Origin: Chitinophaga ginsengisoli
Lineage (GTDB): Bacteria; Bacteroidota; Bacteroidia; Chitinophagales; Chitinophagaceae
Assembly: GCF_003014595.1 (NCBI RefSeq)
Contig: NZ_PYGK01000001.1
Coordinates: 186,001 to 250,000, forward strand
Direction of reading: 5' to 3'
Length of the DNA: 64,000 nucleotides
Position 1 is the first letter of the stretch. Each line of letters begins with the position of its first letter. The notes under the pieces were generated by a model. It did no database searches. It worked only from the letters and a program-made list of their open reading frames with translations, and was not told the DNA's origin. Shown here one piece after another: positions 27,617-37,026 of the stretch. Made by a program: the position numbers and the translations under genes.

Positions 27617-28344
27617 GCCTGGCCGGCCTGGACCCATCCGCCGGAGCAGGTCTGCTGGCAGATATTAAAACGTTTGAAACACTCGGCACCTATGGCCTGG
27701 GTGTCTGTACAGCACTCACCGTTCAGACAGACACCCGCTTCCTCTCGGTAGACTGGCAGTCTGCGGGTCAGATCATTGCACAGGCAATACCCTTGCTGGA
27801 AACATTTCCGGTGGAGTACTGCAAGATCGGGATCATGCAGGACGCAGATACCATACTGGAAGTGATCACGGCCATCAGGGCCCTACAGCCGGATATACGT
27901 TTTATACTGGACCCTGTGCTGAAAGCAAGCGCCGGATTTACGTTTCACGATACCACGCAGCTATCAGTATGGCGGGAAGTCCTGAGGCAGGTTTACCTGT
28001 TGACGCCCAACTATCATGAAGCGCTGCTGCTGAGCGGCAAGGAAGACGGACATGTTGCCGCAACCACGCTGGCAGCCTATAGTGCGGTGCTGCTAAAGGG
28101 AGGACACCGGAAGGACAGACAGGGAGTAGACACCCTGTATATGGGCAGGACCGATATGATTGACATTCCGGCCAGCAGCATAACTGTCTTTCCAAAACAT
28201 GGCTCCGGCTGTGTGCTCAGCGCGGCCATTACCGCACAACTGGCAACGGGTTGTTCCTTGCCTACCGCCTGTATCACGGCCAAACTTTATACAGAAAAGT
28301 TCCTGGCCAGTCATTCATCACTTTTAGGATATCATATCACATGA
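27589..28344 (+). CDS. thiD: hydroxymethylpyrimidine / phosphomethylpyrimidine kinase ThiD
   Basis: The 251-residue ribokinase-fold enzyme phosphorylates HMP and HMP phosphate to HMP pyrophosphate. It has LAGLDPSAGAGLLADIKTFE near the N-terminus, VQTDTRF, LDPVLKASAG, LTPNYHEA, LLKGGH, and the catalytic KHGSGCVLSAAIT motif near the C-terminus. It overlaps the upstream TenI-like gene by 28 bases and thiE by 4 bases. Confidence 0.95.
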   Translation: METRRPYVLSLAGLDPSAGAGLLADIKTFETLGTYGLGVCTALTVQTDTRFLSVDWQSAGQIIAQAIPLLETFPVEYCKIGIMQDADTILEVITAIRALQPDIRFILDPVLKASAGFTFHDTTQLSVWREVLRQVYLLTPNYHEALLLSGKEDGHVAATTLAAYSAVLLKGGHRKDRQGVDTLYMGRTDMIDIPASSITVFPKHGSGCVLSAAITAQLATGCSLPTACITAKLYTEKFLASHSSLLGYHIT

Positions 28345-28955
28345 TCAGCTCATTGCATTATATATCACAACAAACAACAACTGCCACTCACCTGGATAAC
28401 ATCCTGGCGGCCTGTGAGGCCGGTTGCAGATGGATACAACTTCGTATCAAGCATGAACCCGAAGACAAGATCCTGGCCAGCGCACTTGCGGCAAAGGCGA
28501 TCTGCTCACGGTACAACGCTACCCTGATCATTAACGACCATCCACATATCGCCAAGACTGTCGGCGCCCATGGTGTACACGTCGGTAAACAGGATATGAC
28601 GGTAACCAATGCCCGGGCCATCACCGGAGATGAGTTCATCATCGGTGGTACTGCCAATACATTGGAGGATATTCTTGTTCACGTGAAGGATGGCGCCAAC
28701 TATGTAGGTCTGGGGCCTTACCGCTTTACTACTACCAAAGAGAAGCTCAGCCCCATTCTGGGGCTGGAAGGCATTGCTGCTATTATGCAGGCGCTCAGGA
28801 ATATGGGTATTCATATTCCCGTTATCGCTATTGGCGGCATACTGGCAGAAGACCTGCCGGCTCTGATGCAAACAGGCATTCATGGTATTGCGGTAAGTGG
28901 CCTTATCACACATGCAGAAAACAAATTTCAAACTGTATCATCTCTTACAATATGA
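28341..28955 (+). CDS. thiE: thiamine phosphate synthase ThiE
   Basis: The 204-residue enzyme joins HMP pyrophosphate and thiazole phosphate. The ATG chosen overlaps the thiD stop (ATGA); an upstream in-frame extension of 30 codons lies inside thiD and is unlikely. Diagnostic segments are [41 protein letters not shown] and IPVIAIGGI. The stop overlaps the thiG start, so the genes are translationally coupled. Confidence 0.93.
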   Translation: MISSLHYISQQTTTATHLDNILAACEAGCRWIQLRIKHEPEDKILASALAAKAICSRYNATLIINDHPHIAKTVGAHGVHVGKQDMTVTNARAITGDEFIIGGTANTLEDILVHVKDGANYVGLGPYRFTTTKEKLSPILGLEGIAAIMQALRNMGIHIPVIAIGGILAEDLPALMQTGIHGIAVSGLITHAENKFQTVSSLTI

Positions 28956-29725
28956 CGCCGCTCGTAATAGCCGGTCATTCTTTTTCTTCCCGCCTGTTTA
29001 CCGGCACAGGCAAATTCGCCTCACTGTCTGTTATGGAGGAAGCCTTGCTGGCTTCCGGTTCAGAACTGGTCACAGTGGCGCTGAAAAGGGTAGATGTCCA
29101 CAATGAATCGGATGATATGTTGCAGCACATACATCATCCGCAGCTAAAACTACTACCCAACACCTCGGGTGTAAGAACCGCCAAAGAAGCCGTATATGCG
29201 GCCCAGCTGGCGCGGGAGGCACTTGAAACAAACTGGCTCAAACTGGAAATACATCCTGATCCACGCTACCTGTTGCCCGATCCTATCGAGACGCTGAAAG
29301 CAGCGGAAGAACTGGTAAAACTGGGCTTTATTGTACTGCCTTATGTGCATGCAGACCCAGTGCTGTGCAAAAGACTGGAGGACGCAGGTACTGCCGCGGT
29401 AATGCCATTAGGCGCTCCAATAGGCAGCAACAAAGGTTTAAAGACGATAGATTTCCTCGAGATCATCATTGAGCAGAGTAATGTGCCGGTAGTAGTGGAC
29501 GCAGGTATCGGCAGTCCTTCGGATGCGGCAAAAGCCATGGAAATAGGAGCAGACGCCGTATTGGTAAATACGGCCATCGCTGTGGCAAAAGATCCGGTAA
29601 TGATGGCCCAGGCATTCAGACAGGCTGTAATAGCCGGCAGACAGGCATATGAGGCAGGCTTACCTTCCGTACAGCGGCAGGCAGTAGCCTCCAGCCCCCT
29701 GATCGGCTTTCTTGATGAAGTTTAA
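28952..29725 (+). CDS. thiG: thiazole synthase ThiG
   Basis: The 257-residue TIM-barrel enzyme forms the thiazole from deoxyxylulose phosphate, dehydroglycine and ThiS thiocarboxylate. Features are [12 protein letters not shown] at the N-terminus, VALKRVD with a likely Schiff-base Lys region, [29 protein letters not shown], and [19 protein letters not shown]. It overlaps thiE by 4 bases and precedes thiH by 11 bases. Confidence 0.96.
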   Translation: MTPLVIAGHSFSSRLFTGTGKFASLSVMEEALLASGSELVTVALKRVDVHNESDDMLQHIHHPQLKLLPNTSGVRTAKEAVYAAQLAREALETNWLKLEIHPDPRYLLPDPIETLKAAEELVKLGFIVLPYVHADPVLCKRLEDAGTAAVMPLGAPIGSNKGLKTIDFLEIIIEQSNVPVVVDAGIGSPSDAAKAMEIGADAVLVNTAIAVAKDPVMMAQAFRQAVIAGRQAYEAGLPSVQRQAVASSPLIGFLDEV

Positions 29726-29736
29726 ACAAGTACACC

Positions 29737-30846
29737 ATGTCAGGTTTTAAAGACATTTTCGATCAATATAACTGGGATGAGGTCAAGGCGGGCATTTATT
29801 CGAAGACCGCCCGCGACGTGGAAGCTGCGCTCAATAGCAGCAGGCGCACCCTGGAGGATTTTAAAGCACTGATCTCACCGGCTGCTGCTCCTTACCTGGA
29901 ACAGATGGCCCAGCTGAGCCGCAGGCTTACGCAACAGCGCTTTGGCAATACGATGCAGTTGTATATTCCCTTATATCTGAGCAATGAGTGCCAGAATATC
30001 TGTACCTACTGTGGTTTCAGCCTGGATAACAAGATAGCCCGGAAGACATTGAACAAGGAAGAGATACTCCGGGAAGTGGCCGTTATCAAGGCCATGGGGT
30101 ATGAACATGTACTGCTGGTCACCGGGGAGGCTAATCAGACGGTGGGCGTGGATTATTTCCAGGAAGCGCTGAAAGTGATCCGGCCTCATTTTGCCAATAT
30201 CTCCATGGAAGTACAACCCATGGACGAGGCAGACTACGCCGCACTGATCCCTCACGGGCTACATGCGGTACTGGTCTACCAGGAAACGTATCATCAGGCG
30301 GACTATAAACTGCATCATCCCAAGGGCCGTAAATCGAATTTTGAGTACCGCCTGGATACACCAGACAGGCTGGGTAGGGCTGGTATCCACAAAATAGGTT
30401 TGGGCGTACTGATAGGGCTGGAAGACTGGCGTACGGACAGCTTTTTTACGGCCCTCCACCTGCGGTACCTGGAAAGAACCTACTGGCAGACGAAATACAG
30501 TATATCTTTCCCTCGTTTACGTCCCTGTTCAGGCGGCTTGCCTCCCAAAGTGGAAATGAACGACCGCGAGCTGGTACAGCTGATCTGCGCGTACCGCCTA
30601 CTGGACCAGGAAATAGAATTAAGCCTTTCTACCAGGGAAACACCCCGTTTCAGGGATAATGTGATCAAACTGGGCATTACGGCGCTTAGTGCGGGTTCAA
30701 AGACCAATCCGGGCGGATATGCAACAGATCTGTCCTCTCTGGAACAGTTCGAGATATCGGACGATCGTAGTCCGGCGAGCATCAGTGGCATGTTACGGGC
30801 ACAGGGTTATGAACCTGTATGGAAAGATTGGGATGAGGGCTATTGA
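29737..30846 (+). CDS. thiH: 2-iminoacetate synthase ThiH (radical SAM)
   Basis: The 369-residue radical-SAM enzyme cleaves tyrosine to dehydroglycine (2-iminoacetate), the anaerobic-type route to thiazole. The cluster motif CQNICTYCGF (CxxxCxxC) is at about residues 85-92. Further signatures are LLVTGEAN, VYQETYH and SISFPRLRPCSGG. The presence of ThiH rather than the oxygen-dependent ThiO fits a Bacteroidota gene set. Last gene of the operon. Confidence 0.96.
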   Translation: MSGFKDIFDQYNWDEVKAGIYSKTARDVEAALNSSRRTLEDFKALISPAAAPYLEQMAQLSRRLTQQRFGNTMQLYIPLYLSNECQNICTYCGFSLDNKIARKTLNKEEILREVAVIKAMGYEHVLLVTGEANQTVGVDYFQEALKVIRPHFANISMEVQPMDEADYAALIPHGLHAVLVYQETYHQADYKLHHPKGRKSNFEYRLDTPDRLGRAGIHKIGLGVLIGLEDWRTDSFFTALHLRYLERTYWQTKYSISFPRLRPCSGGLPPKVEMNDRELVQLICAYRLLDQEIELSLSTRETPRFRDNVIKLGITALSAGSKTNPGGYATDLSSLEQFEISDDRSPASISGMLRAQGYEPVWKDWDEGY

Positions 30847-30875
30847 TAAAAGACCGGAGCATATTATAAAAAACA

Positions 30876-30900
30876 ACAGCCCCGTATCCTACGGGGCTGT
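30876..30900. terminator. terminator hairpin after thiH
   Basis: ACAGCCCCGTA and TACGGGGCTGT form an 11-base perfect stem with loop TCC. The T-run is better on the minus strand (A-run to its left), so it can serve both thiH and the convergent stress-protein gene. Confidence 0.75.
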
Positions 30901-31060
30901 GAATTTACCTAAATCCATTACTGAAAAATGTTACTTATCGAGATAAGTAGCCGCTTTAATCTTACATTATTTCAAATGTAAGCTGTACATAATGAACAAC
31001 CATTGTTACCATCTATTTTGAACAAAAAGAACAGCGGCAATCAAAATGAACACGTAGCGG

Positions 31061-31519
31061 TTAATGAGGGATCTTTTCAAGATCCCTGTAAGTTCTCACG
31101 GTTTCATGCGATCCTCTGAGCGCGCTCTTTTGGTTGGCGATCAGTTCCCTTACGCTGTAGGGCATGGGAGTACTGGAGCGCAATACATCTTCGTATGCTC
31201 TTTGTGCTGCGTCTTCCGCATACTCGCAGGAAGACAATAATGACTGACGATCACGTCCTGAAAAGGTGGCTTTTACATCCATCCATTTTCTGTAGAGTTT
31301 TCCATATACGGAAGAGCCTCCAACATCTCCTCCTCCGTCCAGCAATATGCTGTTTAACTGGTCAATATATGTGTGGCTTTCATCTGCCATTCTCTGGAAC
31401 AAAGCCTTCAGGTCGGTATCGTCTGTTAATGTTATCGCTTTTTTATATCCTTCCACACGATCTTGATTGATCCTAACCAGATCACTCAGGGCTTCCTGCA
31501 ATTTTTCATTGATTTGCAT
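31061..31519 (-). CDS. PA2169-type four-helix-bundle protein (DUF2383)
   Basis: A 152-residue protein; the ATG chosen gives MQINEKLQEALSDLVRINQD, the usual start of the family, while a 17-codon upstream extension has no similarity and lies in non-coding-looking sequence. It is helical with EGYKKAITLTDDTDLKALFQ and ANQKSALRGSHETVRTYRDL. Ferritin-like bundles of this type are often stress-induced, but the function is not known. It sits next to an Lmo0937-type peptide gene, another stress-associated family. Confidence 0.8.
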   Translation of the reverse strand: MQINEKLQEALSDLVRINQDRVEGYKKAITLTDDTDLKALFQRMADESHTYIDQLNSILLDGGGDVGGSSVYGKLYRKWMDVKATFSGRDRQSLLSSCEYAEDAAQRAYEDVLRSSTPMPYSVRELIANQKSALRGSHETVRTYRDLEKIPH

Positions 31520-31826
31520 GATAGTCAATTTTAAATTAATGCAATGATGATTAGTATGTGTGAGGTTCAAAAATGTTACCAGTTTCTGCGCTTGTAGTCA
31601 GCCAAGGGTGGTGGCCCATTTCAGCCCATTATTTGGCGGACATTTTGCCCTTGCTGGGGAATCCACTCCACATAAAACAGTCTGTTAAAAATGCCGGCAT
31701 CTACTGCTTAAAAAAGGGAAGAATACGCTGTAAGCCTTGTAAACACTGAAGAAGAGCAGCGTCTGTTTCCATTAACACTATCTGGCACAGATTTTCTACT
31801 TATTACTGTAACCAAATCTTATTGAC
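31520..31826. other. divergent spacer, nothing clear
   Basis: This 307-base gap lies between the DUF2383 gene and the Lmo0937-type peptide gene, which are divergent. I see no consensus promoter, hairpin or ORF in it that I can support. Confidence 0.3.
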
Positions 31827-31979
31827 ATGAGCGGCTTACTTTATTTGATCGCAGTGATCCTAATCATTGGATGGATACTAGGTGCGTTTGTTTACTCCGC
31901 CGGCAGTCTTATACATGTGCTGTTGGTATTAGCTGTTATTGCTATTCTCGTAAATATTATACGCGGCCGGGCTGTATAA
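31827..31979 (+). CDS. Lmo0937-type small membrane protein
   Basis: A 50-residue protein, MSGLLYLIAVILIIGWILGA at the start and two membrane segments separated by FVYSAGSLIH, ending NIIRGRAV. Length and pattern fit the Lmo0937 family of small membrane proteins found in many Bacteroidota and Firmicutes, often induced by stress. A strong hairpin follows within 31 bases. Confidence 0.75.
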   Translation: MSGLLYLIAVILIIGWILGAFVYSAGSLIHVLLVLAVIAILVNIIRGRAV

Positions 31980-32009
31980 GCCCAGGCAACCAGGCTCCAT
32001 TGTGTGAAA

Positions 32010-32070
32010 AAGGTAATCAGTCGTAGCAGAAGCTATAAACTATTCTGCTACGATCTGATTACCTTATTTT
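32010..32070 (+). terminator. intrinsic terminator after the Lmo0937-type gene
   Basis: AAGGTAATCAG pairs with CTGATTACCTT and CGTAGCAGAA pairs with TTCTGCTACG, giving a 21-base stem with one small internal bulge and an 11-base loop. An AT-rich tract with TTTTT follows. Confidence 0.85.
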
Positions 32071-32178
32071 TCTCAAACCGGTCTTTCAATAATGTCATTG
32101 CTACGTGCCCACATCTTACTTTTCTCATATACTGTATGAGCATAGTTATACTTAATCCCCGAGATATTTTTCATTCAC

Positions 32179-32186
32179 TACTTTTG
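32179..32186 (+). promoter_or_regulatory. candidate -7 element for the phytase-like gene
   Basis: TACTTTTG matches TAnnTTTG. Because it overlaps an in-frame GTG at 32186, that codon cannot be the start if this promoter is used, which favours the ATG at 32204. Confidence 0.45.
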
Positions 32187-32203
32187 TGAAGAGAAATATT
32201 TAT

Positions 32204-33337
32204 ATGAGAAAATATATGCTGCTGGTTATACTATTGAGTGCTTGTGCCACCATTCCCAAAACCAGCGTTAAAGACACCACAATACTTCCTATTCACTCAC
32301 TGACATTACTGCATAAATACATCTTTCCCTACAATATGCTATTCAACGGCACCACAGTAGGAGGGCTTTCGGGTATAGACTATGACAGCGCCCGGAAGGT
32401 ATATTACCTGATCTGCGATGATCGTTCAGAAAAACAGCCTGCCCGGTTCTATACCGTTCAGGTGCCGGAAAGTAATTACGACAGGGACAGCATTCGTTTC
32501 ACTCATGTTACCTATTTAAGAATGCCTGATGGCAATGTATATCCGTCAGCGAAAACCCTTGCGCCCGATCCGGAAGCAATGCGTTATAACCCGCATACCG
32601 GTCACCTGGTATGGAGCAGCGAAGGGGAGAGGATCATTTCGGGGCAAGGTAATATTATCAATGATCCCGGTATATATGATATAGACAGCAGCGGGCGGTA
32701 TCTGGGTAGCTATCCCCTGCCAGAGCAGTTCCACATGCGGGCCACGGAAAATGGCCCAAGGCGCAATGGCGTATTTGAGGGACTTGGATTTACTCCAGAT
32801 GACCGTTATATGTTTGTGAGCCTGGAAGAGCCGCGGTACGAGGATGGTCCACGTGCCGACCTGAGAGATACTACCGCCTATATACGCATTATCAAATATG
32901 ACCTGCATACCCGCCAACCTATAGCCCAGTATGCTTATAAGTTATCGCCTATTGCACACCCCTCAGTCCCTGATTCAGCCTTTCGGGTGAACGGCATCTC
33001 TGACATCCTGGTACTCTCTGAAACGCAGCTACTGGTGATGGAACGTTCATTTTCAACTGGGGTAAAAAACAATACGATCCGTGTATTCAAGGTAGACCTT
33101 CAACATGCTACTGATATTAAGGCCGTCAATTCACTCCGTGAAACAACTCGTTTTACGCCTGCACAAAAGACATTACTCCTGAACTTTGATACACTGGATA
33201 CGTTTGTTGATAATGTAGAGGGAATGACCTTCGGGCCTGTTCTATCTAACGGACACCGCAGTCTCATTTTCGTTGTTGATAATAATTTTGATAGAAAAGA
33301 GGAAACGCAGTTTTATATTTTCGAAGTTAAACAATAA
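32204..33337 (+). CDS. esterase-like activity of phytase family lipoprotein
   Basis: With the ATG chosen the product has 377 residues and begins MRKYMLLVILLSACATIP, a lipoprotein signal with C14 as the likely lipid site. The body fits the phytase-like beta-propeller family (PF13449): GGLSGIDYDSARKVYYLICDD near the N-terminus, PDPEAMRYNPHTGHLVWSSE, NGVFEGLGFTPDDRYMFVSL and ILVLSETQLLVMERSFSTG. Members are predicted surface esterases or phosphatases with calcium sites; activity is rarely tested. An upstream GTG start is possible but less likely. A SusC/SusD pair follows. Confidence 0.82.
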   Translation: MRKYMLLVILLSACATIPKTSVKDTTILPIHSLTLLHKYIFPYNMLFNGTTVGGLSGIDYDSARKVYYLICDDRSEKQPARFYTVQVPESNYDRDSIRFTHVTYLRMPDGNVYPSAKTLAPDPEAMRYNPHTGHLVWSSEGERIISGQGNIINDPGIYDIDSSGRYLGSYPLPEQFHMRATENGPRRNGVFEGLGFTPDDRYMFVSLEEPRYEDGPRADLRDTTAYIRIIKYDLHTRQPIAQYAYKLSPIAHPSVPDSAFRVNGISDILVLSETQLLVMERSFSTGVKNNTIRVFKVDLQHATDIKAVNSLRETTRFTPAQKTLLLNFDTLDTFVDNVEGMTFGPVLSNGHRSLIFVVDNNFDRKEETQFYIFEVKQ

Positions 33338-33843
33338 CGAATACTATTTTGCCACAAAAAAACATACAAAATAGGGAAGTATGTCAAAATAATACTTTCC
33401 TGTTTTGTCATTTTATGTCATTTTTCTGATTTACATACAAATTGCTGAAATTCCTCCCTTATCCTCTCCCATAGCAGTTTTTCACCGTTCAAAACTTTTT
33501 TGCAAAAACGTTTTACTTTACTTGAAAAATATTATACTTTTAACACGGAGTTACCATATTTATTCAAAAAGCCGAAATCGTTATAGAAACCTGAAGTATT
33601 GAACTAAAATTAACAGAACTAAAATTCCGTAGCGTTATTCGAATCATTAATCATTAATTATTACTTGTAGCTTTTTCTTATCCGAATAGGATAACTATCA
33701 GCATTTATTTTATTCTTTTTCATTACAGGCCACGTAAAATAATGATGTAATGTAAATGTAACTGTAACAGTAATCACTGTACTTGTCATGCTGCAATCGA
33801 ATGTATTGCGGCGTAAAACTCTATTATCTAAAACCTCCAGAAT
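33338..33843. other. leader region of the SusC/SusD operon
   Basis: A 506-base spacer, AT-rich. It holds a terminator-like hairpin after the phytase-like gene, the palindrome TTTTTGCAAAAA (33497-33508), two direct copies of GAACTAAAATT (33601-33611 and 33616-33626), and a run of short TGTAA repeats near 33746-33775. No full promoter match is evident. Confidence 0.4.
33367..33407 (+). terminator. terminator-like hairpin after the phytase-like gene
   Basis: CAAAATAGGGAAGTAT pairs with ATACTTTCCTGTTTTG over 16 positions including two G-T pairs, with a 9-base loop, followed by a T-rich tract. Confidence 0.6.
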
Positions 33844-36800
33844 ATGAAGTCTAAATTCACACGTTTCATGAGGATCGCGGTGCAAGGCACATTAGCATTG
33901 CTGATGACGCTGCACGCATTCTCACAAAGCCGGAAAATCACCGGTAGGGTCCTTGACAACAGGGATAATTCCCCGCTCCCTGGGGTATCTGTACAAATTA
34001 AAGGTACCAGTAGCGGCACACAAACTAAACCAGATGGTACTTATAGCATTGATGTGCCGGCTGGTGGAACCCTTGTGTTTTCTTTTGTTGGTTACCTGAG
34101 CCAGGAAAAAGCGGTTAATGGCGCTCCTACCATTAACGTCAGCATGTCCTCTGACGTAAAATCCCTACAGGACGTAGTAGTAGTAGGTTATGGTGCTACA
34201 AGACGTTCTGACCTGACGGGTGCTGTAGCCTCTGTAAAAACCGCACAACTGGAAGAAAGGCCCGCAGCTTCTGTAAACCAGGCACTGGCGGGCAGGATCC
34301 CGGGTGTACAGGTGAACACCAACTCCGGTCGTCCGGGTGGTCAGACCAATGTGCGTATCCGTGGTTTCAGTTCTATCAACACTACCAACAACCCGCTCTA
34401 TGTAATTGATGGAGTGGTAATTCCGGTAGGTGCGCAAACACAGAACAGTAACGCAATCGACTTCTTAAACCCGAATGAAATAGCATCTGTAGAGGTACTG
34501 AAAGACGCATCCTCTACAGCGATCTATGGTGCGAGAGGTGCGAACGGTGTTATCCTGGTGACTACTAAAAGAGGTAATGCCAGCGGTAGCCGCGTTACTT
34601 ACGATGTAGGCCTGGCTTACAACACCATCGGTCCAAAACGCGTTCACATGCTGAATGCAAAAGAATATATGCAGGTAGAAGACCTGGCTTGGAAAAATGC
34701 AGAGATCTACGATCCGGTTGAATGGGCTAAGGGAACCTATGTATCTAAAGATCCTAAGTTAAAAAGGACCAATCCTGACTTGTTTGATGCCAATGGCAAT
34801 CCAAAATATGATACAGACTGGTTTAAAGAATCCGTACAGCACAAAGTATCTCACAGCCATCAGTTAGGCTTTACAGGTGGTGATGAAAACAGCCAGTTCG
34901 GTCTGTTTCTGGGTTACAGAGATGATGAAGGTCTGCTGTTGAATTCTTATCTGAAAAGATATTCTGCACGTTTCACATTTGACAGCCAGATGAAAACATG
35001 GCTGAAAGTAGGTGGATCATTGGGATACACCAACCAGAACGAAAATCTGGTAGATATCGGTACAGGTGGTCTGAACTCTGTTCGTATGATCACGGAAGCA
35101 CTGCCTTTCCTGCCGGTTAAAATGCCAAACGGCACATTCAGCAACAATAAGCTGTATCCTGGTGCTGAAGGCGGCGCTAATCCTGTACATATCCTGACTG
35201 ACCGTAAGTATATCCTGCAGACACAGAACGTATTAGGTAACGCATATGCAACTATTACCCTGGCAAAAGGCCTGGAATTCCGCTCTGTTGTAGGTGCTAA
35301 CGTAGTAACCCGTGGCAGGAATGAATGGAATGGGCGTTCCCTGATAGATATCTCTGCCACCCAGAAAGGTATCGCGATCGTGGCTAACGACAGGGAAACT
35401 TACTGGTCTTTTGAAAACTATCTAACCTATAACAAACGCTTCAACAAAGTTCACTCTATCAACGCATTAGCGGGTGTGGGTTGGCAGGAAGATAACCTCT
35501 TTGGCTTCAATGTACGTGGTGAGAATTTTTCCACCGACTATCTTGAAACCAACAGCATCGGTTCTGCTGGTCTGATTCCTTCATCCGGCGCAGGCTCCCG
35601 TAATCTCGGTTTTGCCTTCAACTCTTACTTTGGCCGTGTGAACTATGGCTTTAAAGATAAGTACCTGGTTACATTCACAGGTCGTGTGGATGGTTCTTCC
35701 AAGTTCGGTCCTAACAACAAATATGCATTCTTCCCTTCCGCGGCGTTGGCATGGCGTGCATCTGAGGAACCATTCCTGAAAGACAATCCAACCATCTCTA
35801 CATTGAAACTGCGCACCAGCTACGGTCTAACTGGTAACTCTGAGATTGCGCCTTATAGTTCCCTGTATTCATTGACCGCAAGCAACGATTATGCGTTCCC
35901 GCTGAACGGTCAGAAAGTACAGGGGGTAGGTACTAACAGGCTGCCTAACAGGGACCTGAAATGGGAAAAAACTGCACAGTACGATTTTGGTGTGGAACTG
36001 GGTCTGTTAAAGAACAGGATCTCCCTGGAAGCGGACCTTTACTACAGGAAAACCACAGATATGCTGCTAGATGCTCCTGTGCCTACTACCAGTGGTTACA
36101 CGGTAATCAGCAGAAACGTTGGTGCGATGGAAAACAAGGGTTTGGAAATTGGTCTGAATACTGTGAATATTGAAACCAAAAACTTCTCCTGGTCTACTAC
36201 TTTCAATATCTCCTTCAACAAGAATAAAGTACTGGCGCTGGCTTCTCCTGCCGACATATTTGGTGTAGGTGGACCTAACTTCACTAACCAGACAAACATT
36301 ATCCGTGTAGGCGAGCCTGTAGGTTCCTTCTGGGGTCTGGTACGTGAGGGCACCTGGTCAACCAAAGATGCTGCAGAAGCTGCACTGTTTAAAGACTACC
36401 GTGGTGGTAAACCAATCCTGCCTGGCGATATCAAATACCGTGATGTAAATGGCGACCACGCTATTAACGATGCTGACCGTATGATCATCGGTAATGGTAA
36501 CCCTGACGGATGGGGTGGATTCTTCAATACCTTCAAGTACAAAAATCTGGATCTGACTGTTGAACTGCAGTTCGTTTATGGCAATGACGTACTGAATATG
36601 ACACACCACTCCGGCGAAGACCGTACTGGTCTGGCTAATAGCTTCAAATCTGTATTGAATTACTGGACACCAGAGCATCAGAATACTGACATTGCTGCTC
36701 CACGTAATCCAAGTGCTGGTTATGTTACTAACGTAGACACCCGTTGGGTAGAAGATGGCTCATTCCTCCGTGGTAAGAACCTGGCACTGGGCTATAACTT

Positions 36801-36999
36801 CTCTACTGAAAAACTGAAACGCCTGCATCTCAGCAAACTGAGAGTATATGCATCTGTACAGAACTTCTTCCTCGCTACTAAATTCAGTGGTAACGATCCT
36901 GAGGTAAGCACTTACTCACAGCCATTTGCACAGGGACAAACATTCTTTGATTATCCGAAACCAACTACGTTCCAACTTGGCGCTAACGTTGCTTTCTAA
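33844..36999 (+). CDS. SusC/RagA-type TonB-dependent outer-membrane transporter
   Basis: The 1051-residue protein has a signal peptide (about residues 1-28), a carboxypeptidase-like regulatory domain (ITGRVLDNRDNSPLPGVSVQ to about residue 100), the plug (VVVGYGATRRSDLTGAVASV, then NVRIRGFSSINTTNNPLYVI) and a C-terminal barrel ending in TTFQLGANVAF. It has no STN domain, so no FecR-type signalling is expected. With the SusD partner 27 bases downstream it takes up an oligomeric substrate. No glycanase or peptidase gene is linked, so the ligand is unknown. Confidence 0.96.
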   Translation: MKSKFTRFMRIAVQGTLALLMTLHAFSQSRKITGRVLDNRDNSPLPGVSVQIKGTSSGTQTKPDGTYSIDVPAGGTLVFSFVGYLSQEKAVNGAPTINVSMSSDVKSLQDVVVVGYGATRRSDLTGAVASVKTAQLEERPAASVNQALAGRIPGVQVNTNSGRPGGQTNVRIRGFSSINTTNNPLYVIDGVVIPVGAQTQNSNAIDFLNPNEIASVEVLKDASSTAIYGARGANGVILVTTKRGNASGSRVTYDVGLAYNTIGPKRVHMLNAKEYMQVEDLAWKNAEIYDPVEWAKGTYVSKDPKLKRTNPDLFDANGNPKYDTDWFKESVQHKVSHSHQLGFTGGDENSQFGLFLGYRDDEGLLLNSYLKRYSARFTFDSQMKTWLKVGGSLGYTNQNENLVDIGTGGLNSVRMITEALPFLPVKMPNGTFSNNKLYPGAEGGANPVHILTDRKYILQTQNVLGNAYATITLAKGLEFRSVVGANVVTRGRNEWNGRSLIDISATQKGIAIVANDRETYWSFENYLTYNKRFNKVHSINALAGVGWQEDNLFGFNVRGENFSTDYLETNSIGSAGLIPSSGAGSRNLGFAFNSYFGRVNYGFKDKYLVTFTGRVDGSSKFGPNNKYAFFPSAALAWRASEEPFLKDNPTISTLKLRTSYGLTGNSEIAPYSSLYSLTASNDYAFPLNGQKVQGVGTNRLPNRDLKWEKTAQYDFGVELGLLKNRISLEADLYYRKTTDMLLDAPVPTTSGYTVISRNVGAMENKGLEIGLNTVNIETKNFSWSTTFNISFNKNKVLALASPADIFGVGGPNFTNQTNIIRVGEPVGSFWGLVREGTWSTKDAAEAALFKDYRGGKPILPGDIKYRDVNGDHAINDADRMIIGNGNPDGWGGFFNTFKYKNLDLTVELQFVYGNDVLNMTHHSGEDRTGLANSFKSVLNYWTPEHQNTDIAAPRNPSAGYVTNVDTRWVEDGSFLRGKNLALGYNFSTEKLKRLHLSKLRVYASVQNFFLATKFSGNDPEVSTYSQPFAQGQTFFDYPKPTTFQLGANVAF

Positions 37000-37026
37000 T
37001 CAATCTAACATTTATCAGAAAAAGAG

